DNA from: Sphingomonas sp. OK281 | Lineage (GTDB): Bacteria > Pseudomonadota > Alphaproteobacteria > Sphingomonadales > Sphingomonadaceae | Direction of reading: 5' to 3' | Length of the DNA: 64,000 nucleotides | Assembly: GCF_900115295.1 (NCBI RefSeq) | Contig: NZ_FOVZ01000001.1 | Span: 496,001 to 560,000 of the forward strand | Shown here: one piece after another, positions 33,910 to 42,344 of the stretch | Position numbering within the stretch: position 1 is the first letter of the stretch | Layout of the letters: each line of letters begins with the position of its first letter | Made by a program: the position numbers and the translations under genes | The notes under the pieces: model-generated | Told to the model about the DNA's origin: nothing | Seen by the model: only the letters and a program-made list of their open reading frames with translations | Databases searched by the model: none

Positions 33910-33919
33910 GGCGCAAGGG

Positions 33920-35443
33920 ATGAACGGGATCTACGACGAGGTACGGATCGCGCTCCACGCGATATGGACGCGGCGCTGGCTGGCGCTGGCAGTGGCGTGG
34001 GGCGTGTGCGTGCTCGGCTGGCTGGTCGTGTCGCAGATCCCGAGCCGCTACGAATCGACCTCGCGCGTGTTCGTCCAGATGCAGACGATCCTGCCCGCGG
34101 GGATGGACGGCGTGCCGCAGAGCGTGCCGATGACCGTCGACACGATCCGCACCACGCTGATCTCCGCGGTGAACCTCGAAAAGGTCGTGCGCGGCACCGA
34201 CCTGGCGAACACCGTGTCGAGCGACCGTGACGTCGCCGACCGGGTCGCGAGCCTGGCGCCGAACATCAAGATCGCGTCGCAGCAGGACAATGTCTTCCAG
34301 ATCACGACGAGCGCCTCCAGTCCCAAGCTCGCACGCCAGATCACGCAGAAGCTGATCGACCTGTTCGTCGAGCAGAACCTCGCTGGCGACCGGTCGAAGA
34401 CGACGCAGAGCCTGACTTTCCTCGACCAGCAGCTTGCCGCTCGGCAGAAGCAGCTTGCGGACGCCGAGGCGAAGCGTGCCGATTTCCAGAACCGGTATCT
34501 CGGCAGCCTGCCGGGTACGGGTTCGGTCAGCGACCGGATCAGCGCGGCGCGATCGCAGATGTCACAGGTCGACGGCGACCTCGCGGCGGCGCAATCGAGC
34601 CTGTCCGCGGTGCAGGGGCAGATGGCGGGAACGCCGGCCACCGTGGCGGGCGCGGGTGGCGTTGCCGGCGCCGCTGGCCCGGCGCGTGCGCGTCTCCAGG
34701 CGATCCAGGGCCAGCTCGCCGACGCGCGTGCGCGTGGCTATACCGAGAATCACCCCGACGTGGTGGCGCTCAAGAGCCAGCTCGCATCGGCGACGGCTGC
34801 GGCGCGGAACGAGCCTCTGTCGGGCGGCAGCGGCGCGGGAAGCGCCCAGAACCCGCTCTATGCGTCGCTTCAGTCGATGGTCGCGGATCGTGCGGCGACG
34901 GTCGCGTCGCTGCGGATACGGCGGAACCAGTTGCAGGGTGATCTCGATCTGCTGAACTCGAAGCTGACGGGCGATCCCGAGGTCGCAGCCGAGCAGGGCT
35001 CGATCGATCGCGACTATCAGGTGCTGAAGGACCAGTACGACGCCCTTTTGCGGCAGCGCGAGCAGACTGCCCTGGTCGGTCAGGCGCAGTCGCAGAGCGA
35101 TCACGTCAAGTTCAGCGTGATCGATCCGCCGACGATGCCGAGCAAGCCCAGCGCGCCCAACCGGATGCTGCTGCTGACCGGCGTCCTGGTGGCGGGGCTG
35201 GCGGCGGGCATCGGTGCGGCGTTTGCCATGGGCCAGCTACGTGCGACGTTCTCGACCAGCAGCCGCCTGGAAAAGGTCGCGGGGATGCCGGTGATCGGCT
35301 CGATCGGCGAAGTCGTTACGCGCGTGCAATCGAACCATAGGCGGCGTAAGTTCAAGATGTTCCTGGGCGGTACGGCCGCGCTGGGCGCCGCGTATGTGCT
35401 GTTGCTGGGGGTCGAGATCCTCCAGCGCGGCCTGGCGGCCTGA
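33920..35443 (+). CDS. Chain-length determinant (Wzz-like), XrtA type
   Basis: 507-residue inner-membrane copolymerase. Membrane segments near residues 20-38 and close to the C-terminus flank a long periplasmic coiled-coil (KTTQSLTFLDQQLAARQKQLADAEAKR region). The Wzz/GNVR block PSAPNRMLLLTG lies before the second membrane segment. It controls polymer length and contacts the autokinase encoded next. Its C-terminal extension adds a third hydrophobic stretch. Confidence 0.92.
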   Translation: MNGIYDEVRIALHAIWTRRWLALAVAWGVCVLGWLVVSQIPSRYESTSRVFVQMQTILPAGMDGVPQSVPMTVDTIRTTLISAVNLEKVVRGTDLANTVSSDRDVADRVASLAPNIKIASQQDNVFQITTSASSPKLARQITQKLIDLFVEQNLAGDRSKTTQSLTFLDQQLAARQKQLADAEAKRADFQNRYLGSLPGTGSVSDRISAARSQMSQVDGDLAAAQSSLSAVQGQMAGTPATVAGAGGVAGAAGPARARLQAIQGQLADARARGYTENHPDVVALKSQLASATAAARNEPLSGGSGAGSAQNPLYASLQSMVADRAATVASLRIRRNQLQGDLDLLNSKLTGDPEVAAEQGSIDRDYQVLKDQYDALLRQREQTALVGQAQSQSDHVKFSVIDPPTMPSKPSAPNRMLLLTGVLVAGLAAGIGAAFAMGQLRATFSTSSRLEKVAGMPVIGSIGEVVTRVQSNHRRRKFKMFLGGTAALGAAYVLLLGVEILQRGLAA

Positions 35444-35448
35444 AGGGT

Positions 35449-36471
35449 ATGACCGTGACGAAACCAGATCGCGAACCCTCGCTGCTCGAGCGCGCAGCCA
35501 AGGTGTATGATTTCAACGCCCATGCGCGGGCTCGCAACATCGTGCCGCCGGCAGCCGCCGCTGCGGAGGAACCGGACGCTCCGGTGGTCGAGACGATTGT
35601 GGCTGTGCCCCAGGCCGGTACCGCGCCGGCGCTCGATTTCACGGACGCGACCTTCCTTGCGATCCCCGAGGAACTCCGCGCGCCGATCGGCGACGAATTC
35701 GCCGACGACGTCTATTATCCGCCAGAGTCCGACGACGCCACGCGGATCGACCGCGGCATGCTGGCCGCGAACGGGATGATCGTGCCCGGCGCGCCAGTGG
35801 GTCCTCTCGCCGAGGAATTTCGCCTGATCAAGCGCCAGTTGCTGATCGCCAGCACGCGGATCGCGGAGAGCGACAGCGGCGACAAGGCGCGCATGATCCT
35901 GGTGTGCTCGGCAAGACCCGAGGACGGCAAGACGTTCTGCGCGATCAACCTGGCGCTGTCGATCGCCGCCGAGCGCGATACCGAAGTGCTGCTGGTCGAT
36001 GCCGACGTCGCCAAGCCCGATATCGTCAAGCAGCTCGGGATGACGGACAGCCCCGGCCTGCTCGATGCGCTGGGCGATTCGCGGATCGACGTCGAGGATC
36101 TCGTGATCCACACCGACGTGCCGCATCTGGCGATCCTGCCCGCCGGCACCAAGACCGCGATGGATACCGAACTGCTGGCCAGCGCGCGCACCAGAGCGGT
36201 GATCGCGCGCCTGCTTGCGGCCAATCCCCGCCGCATCATCATCATCGATTCGCCGCCCGCGCTGGCCGCCTCTGCAGCCTCCGTGCTGGCGATGCGCGTC
36301 GGGCAGGTGATGCTCGTCGTCCGCGCCGATCGCACGCCGGAGAGCGAACTGCGCGCCGCGGTCAACATTCTCGACGGGTGCGAGCATATCCAGCTCGTCC
36401 TCAATGCGGTGTCGTTCGTGCAGGGCGGCGCGCGTTTCGGCAGTTATTACGGTCAGGACAGCGCCCAATGA
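35449..36471 (+). CDS. Tyrosine autokinase of the XrtA system
   Basis: 340-residue cytoplasmic bacterial tyrosine kinase of the CpsD/Wzc type. Walker A is divergent (SARPEDGKTFCAINL, no first Gly), Walker A' is LLVDADVAKPD and Walker B is IIIIDSPPA. The C-terminal tail holds a small Tyr pair (GSYYGQ), fewer than in Wzc. A long N-terminal Ala/Pro-rich linker precedes the kinase core. It would cycle phosphorylation with the chain-length protein to drive polymerisation. Confidence 0.92.
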   Translation: MTVTKPDREPSLLERAAKVYDFNAHARARNIVPPAAAAAEEPDAPVVETIVAVPQAGTAPALDFTDATFLAIPEELRAPIGDEFADDVYYPPESDDATRIDRGMLAANGMIVPGAPVGPLAEEFRLIKRQLLIASTRIAESDSGDKARMILVCSARPEDGKTFCAINLALSIAAERDTEVLLVDADVAKPDIVKQLGMTDSPGLLDALGDSRIDVEDLVIHTDVPHLAILPAGTKTAMDTELLASARTRAVIARLLAANPRRIIIIDSPPALAASAASVLAMRVGQVMLVVRADRTPESELRAAVNILDGCEHIQLVLNAVSFVQGGARFGSYYGQDSAQ

Positions 36472-38102
36472 TGCGCCTTTCAACTCGCAGCATCGCAGGT
36501 GCAGGCAGCGTGATGACGCTCGCCGCGCTGGCCGTGCCTGCGGTCGCGCAGGAAACGCGGCGGGTGACCATCACGCCGTATATCGAGGCGAGCCAGGTTC
36601 TCGACGCCGATCTCAACGGCGGTGACACGCTCACCTATACCAGCCTGGCAGCCGGGGTGGACGCGGCGATCGCGACGCCGCGGGTGGCGGGGCAGGTCAG
36701 CTATCGCTACGAACGCCGCTTCGCGTGGAACGACGATGTCGGTGACAACGACATTCATTCGGGCCTTGCGCGCGTCGACGCGAAGCTGAACCACAATTTC
36801 ACGATCGAGGCGGGCGGCATCGCCACGCGTACTCGTTCGGACATTCGCGGCGCGGCGCCCGGCATACTCGTCGGCAACGACGACAATGTCTCGCAGGTCT
36901 ATGCCGTCTATGCCGGTCCGAGCTTCACCAGCACCGCCGGCCCGGTCACGTTCAACGCCAATTACCGGCTCGGCTACACCAAGGTCGAGACGCCGACGTT
37001 CGCCGATACGAGCATCGGCGGCCAGCGGCTCGATTATTACGACGATTCGATCGGCCATACCGCGAATGCCAGCGCGACGGTCGCTCCCGGCATGATCGCG
37101 CCGTTCGGCGTGACGCTGAGCGGGGCCTACGACCGTGAAACCGCCAGTCAGCTCAAGCAGCGGTATGAAGGCTATTACGGCCGCGGCGACGTGCTCCAGC
37201 CAATCTCCCCGTATGTCGCGCTGACCGCGGGTGTCGGCTACGAAAAGATCGAGACGAGCCAGAAGGATGCGCTGGTCGATGCGACCGGTGCGCCGGTTCT
37301 CGACGACGATGGCCGGTTCGTGACCAACGCGGCGTCTCCGCGGCGGATCGCCTACCGCACCGATGGGATCTACTACGACGCCGGCGTCGTGTGGCGGCCG
37401 AACCGCCGCACCTCGGTCGAAGGGCACATCGGCAAGCGCTACGGCTCGCTCAGCTATACCGGTACCGCCACCTACCAGGCCTCGCAGTCGATCGGCCTGG
37501 CGGTCAACGTGTATGACGGCGTGCAGACGTTCGGTCGCCAGCTCCGCACCGGCCTCAGCAATCTCCCGACCAGCTTCGTCTCGGGCCAGCAGCAGGGCTT
37601 TGGCCAGCAGTTCAACGGTTGCGTGTTCGGCTCCAGCGGGGCGCAGCCGGGAGCGTGTCTCGACGACGTGTTCCAGTCGATCTCCACGTCGAGCTATCGC
37701 GCGCGCGGCATCGACGGCGTGCTCGTCGCGACTCGAGGGCGTTCGACCTGGGGGGCGGGCCTGGGCTATGCCAGCCGCAAGCTCTACGCACCGAGCCTCG
37801 CGCCGGGCGTCGTGGTCAGCGGTCTCGACGACCAGAGCTATTATGGGCAGCTTTTCTACGGGCGCGTGTTGACCGCGGTGTCGGGCGTCAACGCCAACCT
37901 GTTCGTTAATTACTATGATTCGGGCGTCGAGGATATCACCGGCGACACCAGCGTTTGGTCCTATGGCGGTACCGGCACCTATTATCGAAATTTCGGACGG
38001 CTCGGGACCACCGCGTCCGTCGGTCTCTACAGCTTCAAGGTCGGTGACCTCGACAGCGACTGGTCGGCGCAGGCGCTGATCGGTGCGCGGTACCAGTTCT
38101 GA
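36468..38102 (+). CDS. PEP-CTERM system-associated outer-membrane beta-barrel
   Basis: 544-residue protein. A signal peptide (about 1-27, ending AVPAVAQE) precedes many alternating amphipathic strands, and the sequence ends in the outer-membrane Phe (ARYQF). It fits the TIGR03016-type barrels of XrtA loci, of unknown function, possibly the outer-membrane porin for the polymer. ATGATG start; the first ATG overlaps the kinase stop. Confidence 0.87.
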   Translation: MMRLSTRSIAGAGSVMTLAALAVPAVAQETRRVTITPYIEASQVLDADLNGGDTLTYTSLAAGVDAAIATPRVAGQVSYRYERRFAWNDDVGDNDIHSGLARVDAKLNHNFTIEAGGIATRTRSDIRGAAPGILVGNDDNVSQVYAVYAGPSFTSTAGPVTFNANYRLGYTKVETPTFADTSIGGQRLDYYDDSIGHTANASATVAPGMIAPFGVTLSGAYDRETASQLKQRYEGYYGRGDVLQPISPYVALTAGVGYEKIETSQKDALVDATGAPVLDDDGRFVTNAASPRRIAYRTDGIYYDAGVVWRPNRRTSVEGHIGKRYGSLSYTGTATYQASQSIGLAVNVYDGVQTFGRQLRTGLSNLPTSFVSGQQQGFGQQFNGCVFGSSGAQPGACLDDVFQSISTSSYRARGIDGVLVATRGRSTWGAGLGYASRKLYAPSLAPGVVVSGLDDQSYYGQLFYGRVLTAVSGVNANLFVNYYDSGVEDITGDTSVWSYGGTGTYYRNFGRLGTTASVGLYSFKVGDLDSDWSAQALIGARYQF

Positions 38103-38115
38103 AGGCGAGCAGCTT

Positions 38116-39186
38116 ATGTACGACGAACATTACGGACTGACGGGTCGGCCCTTCCAGCTCACCCCCGATCCCAAATTCTGGTTCGAGACGGCCACGCATC
38201 GCAAGGCGATGGCGTATCTCGGCTATGGTCTGGCGCAAGGCGAGGGCTTCATCGTCATCACCGGCGATATCGGCGCGGGCAAGACGACGCTGGTCGGTCA
38301 CTTGATGGACACGATCGATCACCAGCAGTTGAACGCGATCAAGCTCGTGTCGACCGCGATCGAGGCCGACGACCTGTTGCGGATCGTCGCCACCGAACTG
38401 CACGTCGATCCGTCGGGGCTGAGCAAGGCCGAACTGCTCACCGCGATCGAGCGCGGGCTGCACGCCGTCGCCCGGACCGGCAAGCGGACGCTGCTGATCG
38501 TCGACGAGGCGCAGGCTCTGCCGGTGGACGCTCTTGAGGAACTGCGGATGCTGTCCAATTTCCAGGCGGGCGGCCATGCGCTGTTGCAGATCGTCCTGCT
38601 CGGCCAACCCGAGTTCCGCGACCGCCTGCACGGCTCGGACCGGCTCGAACAGCTCCGGCAGCGGGTGATCGCGATCCACCATCTCGATCCGATGGAGGAG
38701 CATGAGGTTTCCGAATATCTCGCACATCGCCTGACGGTGGTCGGTTGGACGGGCAATCCTGACTTCACGGAAGATGCCTTCGCCGCGTTCTTCACCGGAT
38801 CGGCTGGCGTGCCGCGTCGCCTGAACCAGCTGGCCGGACGCGTGATGCTGCATGCCGCCATCGACGATCTCAAGATCATCGACGGCGCCACGGTACGCGC
38901 GGTGCAGCGCGATCTCGAGGGCGACCTGCCGATGATCGCGAACGACAAGGGCAAGGGCGCGCCGGCGTTCGCCGCGACAGTTTCGACGCCGACGCCGCTG
39001 GCGGAACCACTGCGCACCGACCCCGCGATCGAGGACCGCATCGCCGAACTGGAAGCGCGCGTCGAGTTGCAGGACAAGGCGCTTCGTCGCGTACTGACGC
39101 TCCTGGTCGATTGGGTCGAAAGCGACGACGCCAAGCCGGAATACGCACCGATCCGCGGTGTGGCTGCCTGGCATGATGCCGCGTAG
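38116..39186 (+). CDS. XrtA/PEP-CTERM system ATPase (ExeA-like)
   Basis: 356-residue AAA-type ATPase. Walker A GDIGAGKTT (residues 50-58, K56), Walker B TLLIVDEAQ (D130, E131), sensor QIVLLGQPEFRD, and an arginine-finger-like GVPRRLNQL. The ExeA/GspA relatives handle assembly of envelope complexes; in XrtA loci the role is not established. An uncharged linker and a coiled-coil (IEDRIAELEARVELQDKAL) sit at the C-terminus. Confidence 0.92.
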   Translation: MYDEHYGLTGRPFQLTPDPKFWFETATHRKAMAYLGYGLAQGEGFIVITGDIGAGKTTLVGHLMDTIDHQQLNAIKLVSTAIEADDLLRIVATELHVDPSGLSKAELLTAIERGLHAVARTGKRTLLIVDEAQALPVDALEELRMLSNFQAGGHALLQIVLLGQPEFRDRLHGSDRLEQLRQRVIAIHHLDPMEEHEVSEYLAHRLTVVGWTGNPDFTEDAFAAFFTGSAGVPRRLNQLAGRVMLHAAIDDLKIIDGATVRAVQRDLEGDLPMIANDKGKGAPAFAATVSTPTPLAEPLRTDPAIEDRIAELEARVELQDKALRRVLTLLVDWVESDDAKPEYAPIRGVAAWHDAA

Positions 39187-39187
39187 C

Positions 39188-40033
39188 ATGCGCGTGCTCA
39201 ATGGCATGTCGGTCGATGTCGAGGACTGGTTCCAGGTCGGCGCGTTCGAGAAGGTGATCGACAAGGCGGACTGGGATTCACTCCAGCCGCGGGTCGAGGC
39301 GAACACCGACGCGGTCCTCGCGCTGTTCGCCGAACACGACACGAAGGCGACGTTCTTTACGCTCGGCTGGGTCGCGCACCGCTATCCCGCGCTGATCCGC
39401 CGGATCGTCGATGCGGGGCACGAGATCGCCAGCCATGGCTGGGACCATCAGCGTGTCTTCACGATGACGCCGGACATGTTTCGTGCCGACCTCGTCCGTG
39501 CACGGACCGCGATCGAGGATGCGGCGGGCACCAAGGTTACGGGCTATCGTGCGCCGAGTTTCTCGATCGATCAGCGTACGCCCTGGGCGCATGTCGCGCT
39601 GGCAGAGGCGGGCTATGCCTATTCCTCCAGCGTCGCGCCGGTGAAGCACGACCACTATGGCTGGCTCGACGCGCCGCGCTACGGGTTCAAGCCGCTTGCC
39701 GACAGCGCGCTGATCGAGGTTCCGGTGACGGTGGCCAAGTTCGGCGAGCGCAAGCTGGCCACCGGCGGCGGGTTCTTCCGGTTGCTCCCCGCTGCGATCA
39801 CGGACTTCGCGGTGCGGCAGGTCAATCGCGAAGATCGGCCGGCGATGTTCTACTTTCACCCGTGGGAGATCGATCCGTCGCAGCCGCGCGTGGCGGCGGC
39901 GCCGATGCGATCGAAGATCCGTCATTATTCGCGGCTCGGCGCGATGGCGGGTAAATTGCGCGGGTTGCTTGGTCGTCACGAATGGGGCCGCGTCGATGCG
40001 GTCGTCGCGCGCGAAGCGGCCCGACTGGCGTGA
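39188..40033 (+). CDS. Polysaccharide deacetylase, XrtA type
   Basis: NodB-family carbohydrate esterase 4, about 281 aa. The metal and base residues lie in SVDVEDWFQV (catalytic Asp) and EIASHGWDH (the HxxxH-like metal site), and the substrate loop is GYRAPSFSID. The C-terminal FHPWEID motif is characteristic of the XrtA group. Start: ATG 39188, right after the ATPase stop; ATG 39176 would add four residues. It probably N-deacetylates the exopolysaccharide. Confidence 0.92.
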   Translation: MRVLNGMSVDVEDWFQVGAFEKVIDKADWDSLQPRVEANTDAVLALFAEHDTKATFFTLGWVAHRYPALIRRIVDAGHEIASHGWDHQRVFTMTPDMFRADLVRARTAIEDAAGTKVTGYRAPSFSIDQRTPWAHVALAEAGYAYSSSVAPVKHDHYGWLDAPRYGFKPLADSALIEVPVTVAKFGERKLATGGGFFRLLPAAITDFAVRQVNREDRPAMFYFHPWEIDPSQPRVAAAPMRSKIRHYSRLGAMAGKLRGLLGRHEWGRVDAVVAREAARLA

Positions 40034-41067
40034 CCGCACCGATGCCCGTCGGCGTGCGCGAGGCGGACCTTCGCGATGCGGGCGAGTGCGCGCGGATCAC
40101 GGCGTTCGTCGACGCGACGGAGGGCGCGACGCCGTTTCACCTGCCGGCCTGGAGCCGTGCGGTGCAGGACGGATGCGGCCAGCGCGCGCGGTATCTCGTG
40201 TCCGAGACTGATGGCACGATCGTCGGCGTGCTGCCGCTGACCGAGATGCGCTCGCCGCTGTTCGGGCGTGCGCTGGTATCGACCGGGTTCGGCGTCGATG
40301 GCGGCGTGCTCGGCGATGCGGTCGAGCCGCTTGCCGCCGGCGCATGGAACCTTGCCCTGCGTACCGGGTGCCCTTCGGTCGAACTGCGTGGCGGCGTTGC
40401 GCCGAACGGCTGGGATAGTGACGACGGCAGTTATCTCGGTTTCGTGCGGGACCTGGCGGCGGACGACGATGCCGAACTGCTCGCTATCCCGCGCAAGCAG
40501 CGCGCCGAAGTCCGCCGTGCGCTTGGCTTCGACCTGGAGATCGTCACGGGCAACGACCGGAAACTGCTTGCCGAGCATTACCGGGTCTATGCGGAATCGG
40601 TCCGCAATCTCGGCACACCGGTGTTTCCGGCCAAGCTTTTTCGTAGCGTCGCCGGCGCGATGGATGCGGATGTTCTAACCGTCCGGCACGATGGTAGGGC
40701 GGTCGCCAGCGTCCTGAGCCTGTACTTCAACGGCACGGTGTATCCCTATTGGGGTGGCGGGACCGACGCCGCGCGTGGGCTTCGCGCCAATGACCGAATG
40801 TATTTCGCGCTGATGGCGCACGCCCGAGCGCGCGGCTGCACGCGGTTCGACTTCGGGCGTTCGAAGACGGGGACGGGCGCGGCGGCGTTCAAGAAGAACT
40901 GGGGCTTCACGCCCGAGCCGCGGCTTTACGCCAAGCGCAGCAGCGGCCCGGCGCGCGAGGTGAACCCGCTGAACCCCAAATACGCGCTGATGGTGCGGAC
41001 GTGGAAGAAGCTCCCCTTGTGGGCGGCGAACGCAGCAGGGCCGTGGATTTCCCGAGGGCTGGGGTGA
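40030..41067 (+). CDS. FemAB-family XrtA-associated protein
   Basis: 345-residue protein with a double GNAT fold (FemAB type): RAVASVLSLYFNGTVYPYWGGGTDAARGLRAND is the hallmark block. FemA/FemB relatives transfer aminoacyl groups to peptide or sugar acceptors. Here it may add an amino acid to the polymer or a carrier intermediate, which fits the ligase, ACP and decarboxylase nearby. The GTG start overlaps the deacetylase stop; an ATG 12 bases on is an alternative. Confidence 0.88.
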   Translation: MTAPMPVGVREADLRDAGECARITAFVDATEGATPFHLPAWSRAVQDGCGQRARYLVSETDGTIVGVLPLTEMRSPLFGRALVSTGFGVDGGVLGDAVEPLAAGAWNLALRTGCPSVELRGGVAPNGWDSDDGSYLGFVRDLAADDDAELLAIPRKQRAEVRRALGFDLEIVTGNDRKLLAEHYRVYAESVRNLGTPVFPAKLFRSVAGAMDADVLTVRHDGRAVASVLSLYFNGTVYPYWGGGTDAARGLRANDRMYFALMAHARARGCTRFDFGRSKTGTGAAAFKKNWGFTPEPRLYAKRSSGPAREVNPLNPKYALMVRTWKKLPLWAANAAGPWISRGLG

Positions 41068-42344
41068 GCCTGCTCTTCCTGGCGCACCGCGTGCCGTTTC
41101 CGCCCGACCGCGGCGACAAGATCCGCAGCTTCCATATCCTCCAGTATCTCGCGCAGCGTACGCCGGTGCATCTGGTGGCGTTCGCCGACGACAAGGCGGA
41201 CTTCGACCCGCCTGCGGTGTTCACCGACATGCTGGCGAGTTGCACGATCATTCCGCGCGCGAAGTCGCAGACGCGTGCTGCCGTCGAAGCGCTCGCCACG
41301 GGCAAGCCGGTATCGCTGACCGCGTTCGCGCATCCGGCGATGCAGGCCGCGGTCGATCGTGTCGTGCCGCAGGTCGGCGGCGTCTATTGTTTCTCGGGTC
41401 AGATGGCGCAGTATCTGCCGGCTGGCGGGCCGCCGGTCGTGATGGATTTCGTCGACATGGACTCCGCGAAGTTCGCGGGTTTCGCCGAGGACGCGCGCGG
41501 CCCGATGCGCTGGATGATGCGCCGCGAAGCGCGGTTGCTGGGAGCTTTCGAACGGGAGATCGCCGCGCGGGTCTCCGCCAGCCTGTTCGTCAGCGAGGCC
41601 GAAGCGGCACTGTTTCGCGACAGTGGTGCGCAAGGGCGGGTGCTCGCCGTTGAGAACGGCATCGATTCAGTAAAGTTCGATCCGACCGCGAGCTTCCTCA
41701 ACCCAAGCCGCCACCCCGGCGGAGGCCGGGGCCCAATTGGTGAGGTCGCGGTAACGGCGCACAACCCGTCGTTATCGACGTCTCCCGATTGGACCCCGGC
41801 CTTCGCCGGGGGGGAGCAGGAGGTTGGTCGGCCCGTTCTCGTCTTCACCGGCCAGATGGATTACCGACCCAACATCGACGCAGTGACCTGGTTCGCGCGC
41901 GACATCCTGCCGCTGATCCGCCGACACCGCCCCGTGCATTTCGCGATCGTCGGACGCGCGCCGACCTCGGCCGTGCAGGCGCTTGCGAGCGATGACGTCA
42001 CCGTGACTGGCGCGGTTGACGACGTCCGCGGGTGGCTCGCCGCTGCGGAGGTTTGCGTCGCACCGCTCAAACTCGCGCGCGGAATCCAGAACAAGGTGCT
42101 CGAGGCGATGGCGATGGCGCGTCCCGTGGTCGCCTCCGCCGCCGCCGCCGAGGGCATCGACCACGCCGGTACGATCCGCGTCGCCGAGACCGCCGCGGCG
42201 TTCGCCGCCGAGGTGATCGCGCTGCTCGAAGCCCCTAAGGACGCGGCGCGTCTTGGCGAGACTGCCCGCGCGCAGGTCATCCGCCGCTATGGCTGGGCCG
42301 CACGTCTCGCACCGCTCGACGCGCTGCTCGGCCTGTCCGCATGA
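41064..42344 (+). CDS. XrtA-type glycosyltransferase, with a repeat-encoded segment
   Basis: GT4-like glycosyltransferase, 426 aa. N-terminal Rossmann domain begins LLFLAHRVPFPPDRGDKIRS; the C-terminal donor domain has FTGQMDYRPNIDAV and ARGIQNKVLEAMAMARPVV. Odd: residues about 217-250 are encoded by a complete family D repeat (41712-41813), exactly between the acceptor and donor domains. The reading frame stays open and both domains look intact. GTG start overlaps the FemAB stop. It probably extends the exopolysaccharide repeat unit. Confidence 0.93.
   Translation: MSLLFLAHRVPFPPDRGDKIRSFHILQYLAQRTPVHLVAFADDKADFDPPAVFTDMLASCTIIPRAKSQTRAAVEALATGKPVSLTAFAHPAMQAAVDRVVPQVGGVYCFSGQMAQYLPAGGPPVVMDFVDMDSAKFAGFAEDARGPMRWMMRREARLLGAFEREIAARVSASLFVSEAEAALFRDSGAQGRVLAVENGIDSVKFDPTASFLNPSRHPGGGRGPIGEVAVTAHNPSLSTSPDWTPAFAGGEQEVGRPVLVFTGQMDYRPNIDAVTWFARDILPLIRRHRPVHFAIVGRAPTSAVQALASDDVTVTGAVDDVRGWLAAAEVCVAPLKLARGIQNKVLEAMAMARPVVASAAAAEGIDHAGTIRVAETAAAFAAEVIALLEAPKDAARLGETARAQVIRRYGWAARLAPLDALLGLSA
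41712..41813. repeat. Palindromic repeat family D, inside the glycosyltransferase
   Basis: Left arm CCACCCCGGC-GGA-GGCCGGGG then CCCAATTGG, right arm the inverse with CGATTGGACCCCGGCC. The core has GTAACGG as in the intergenic D copies. It is 102 bp, 34 codons, with no stop in the gene's frame. Confidence 0.92.
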
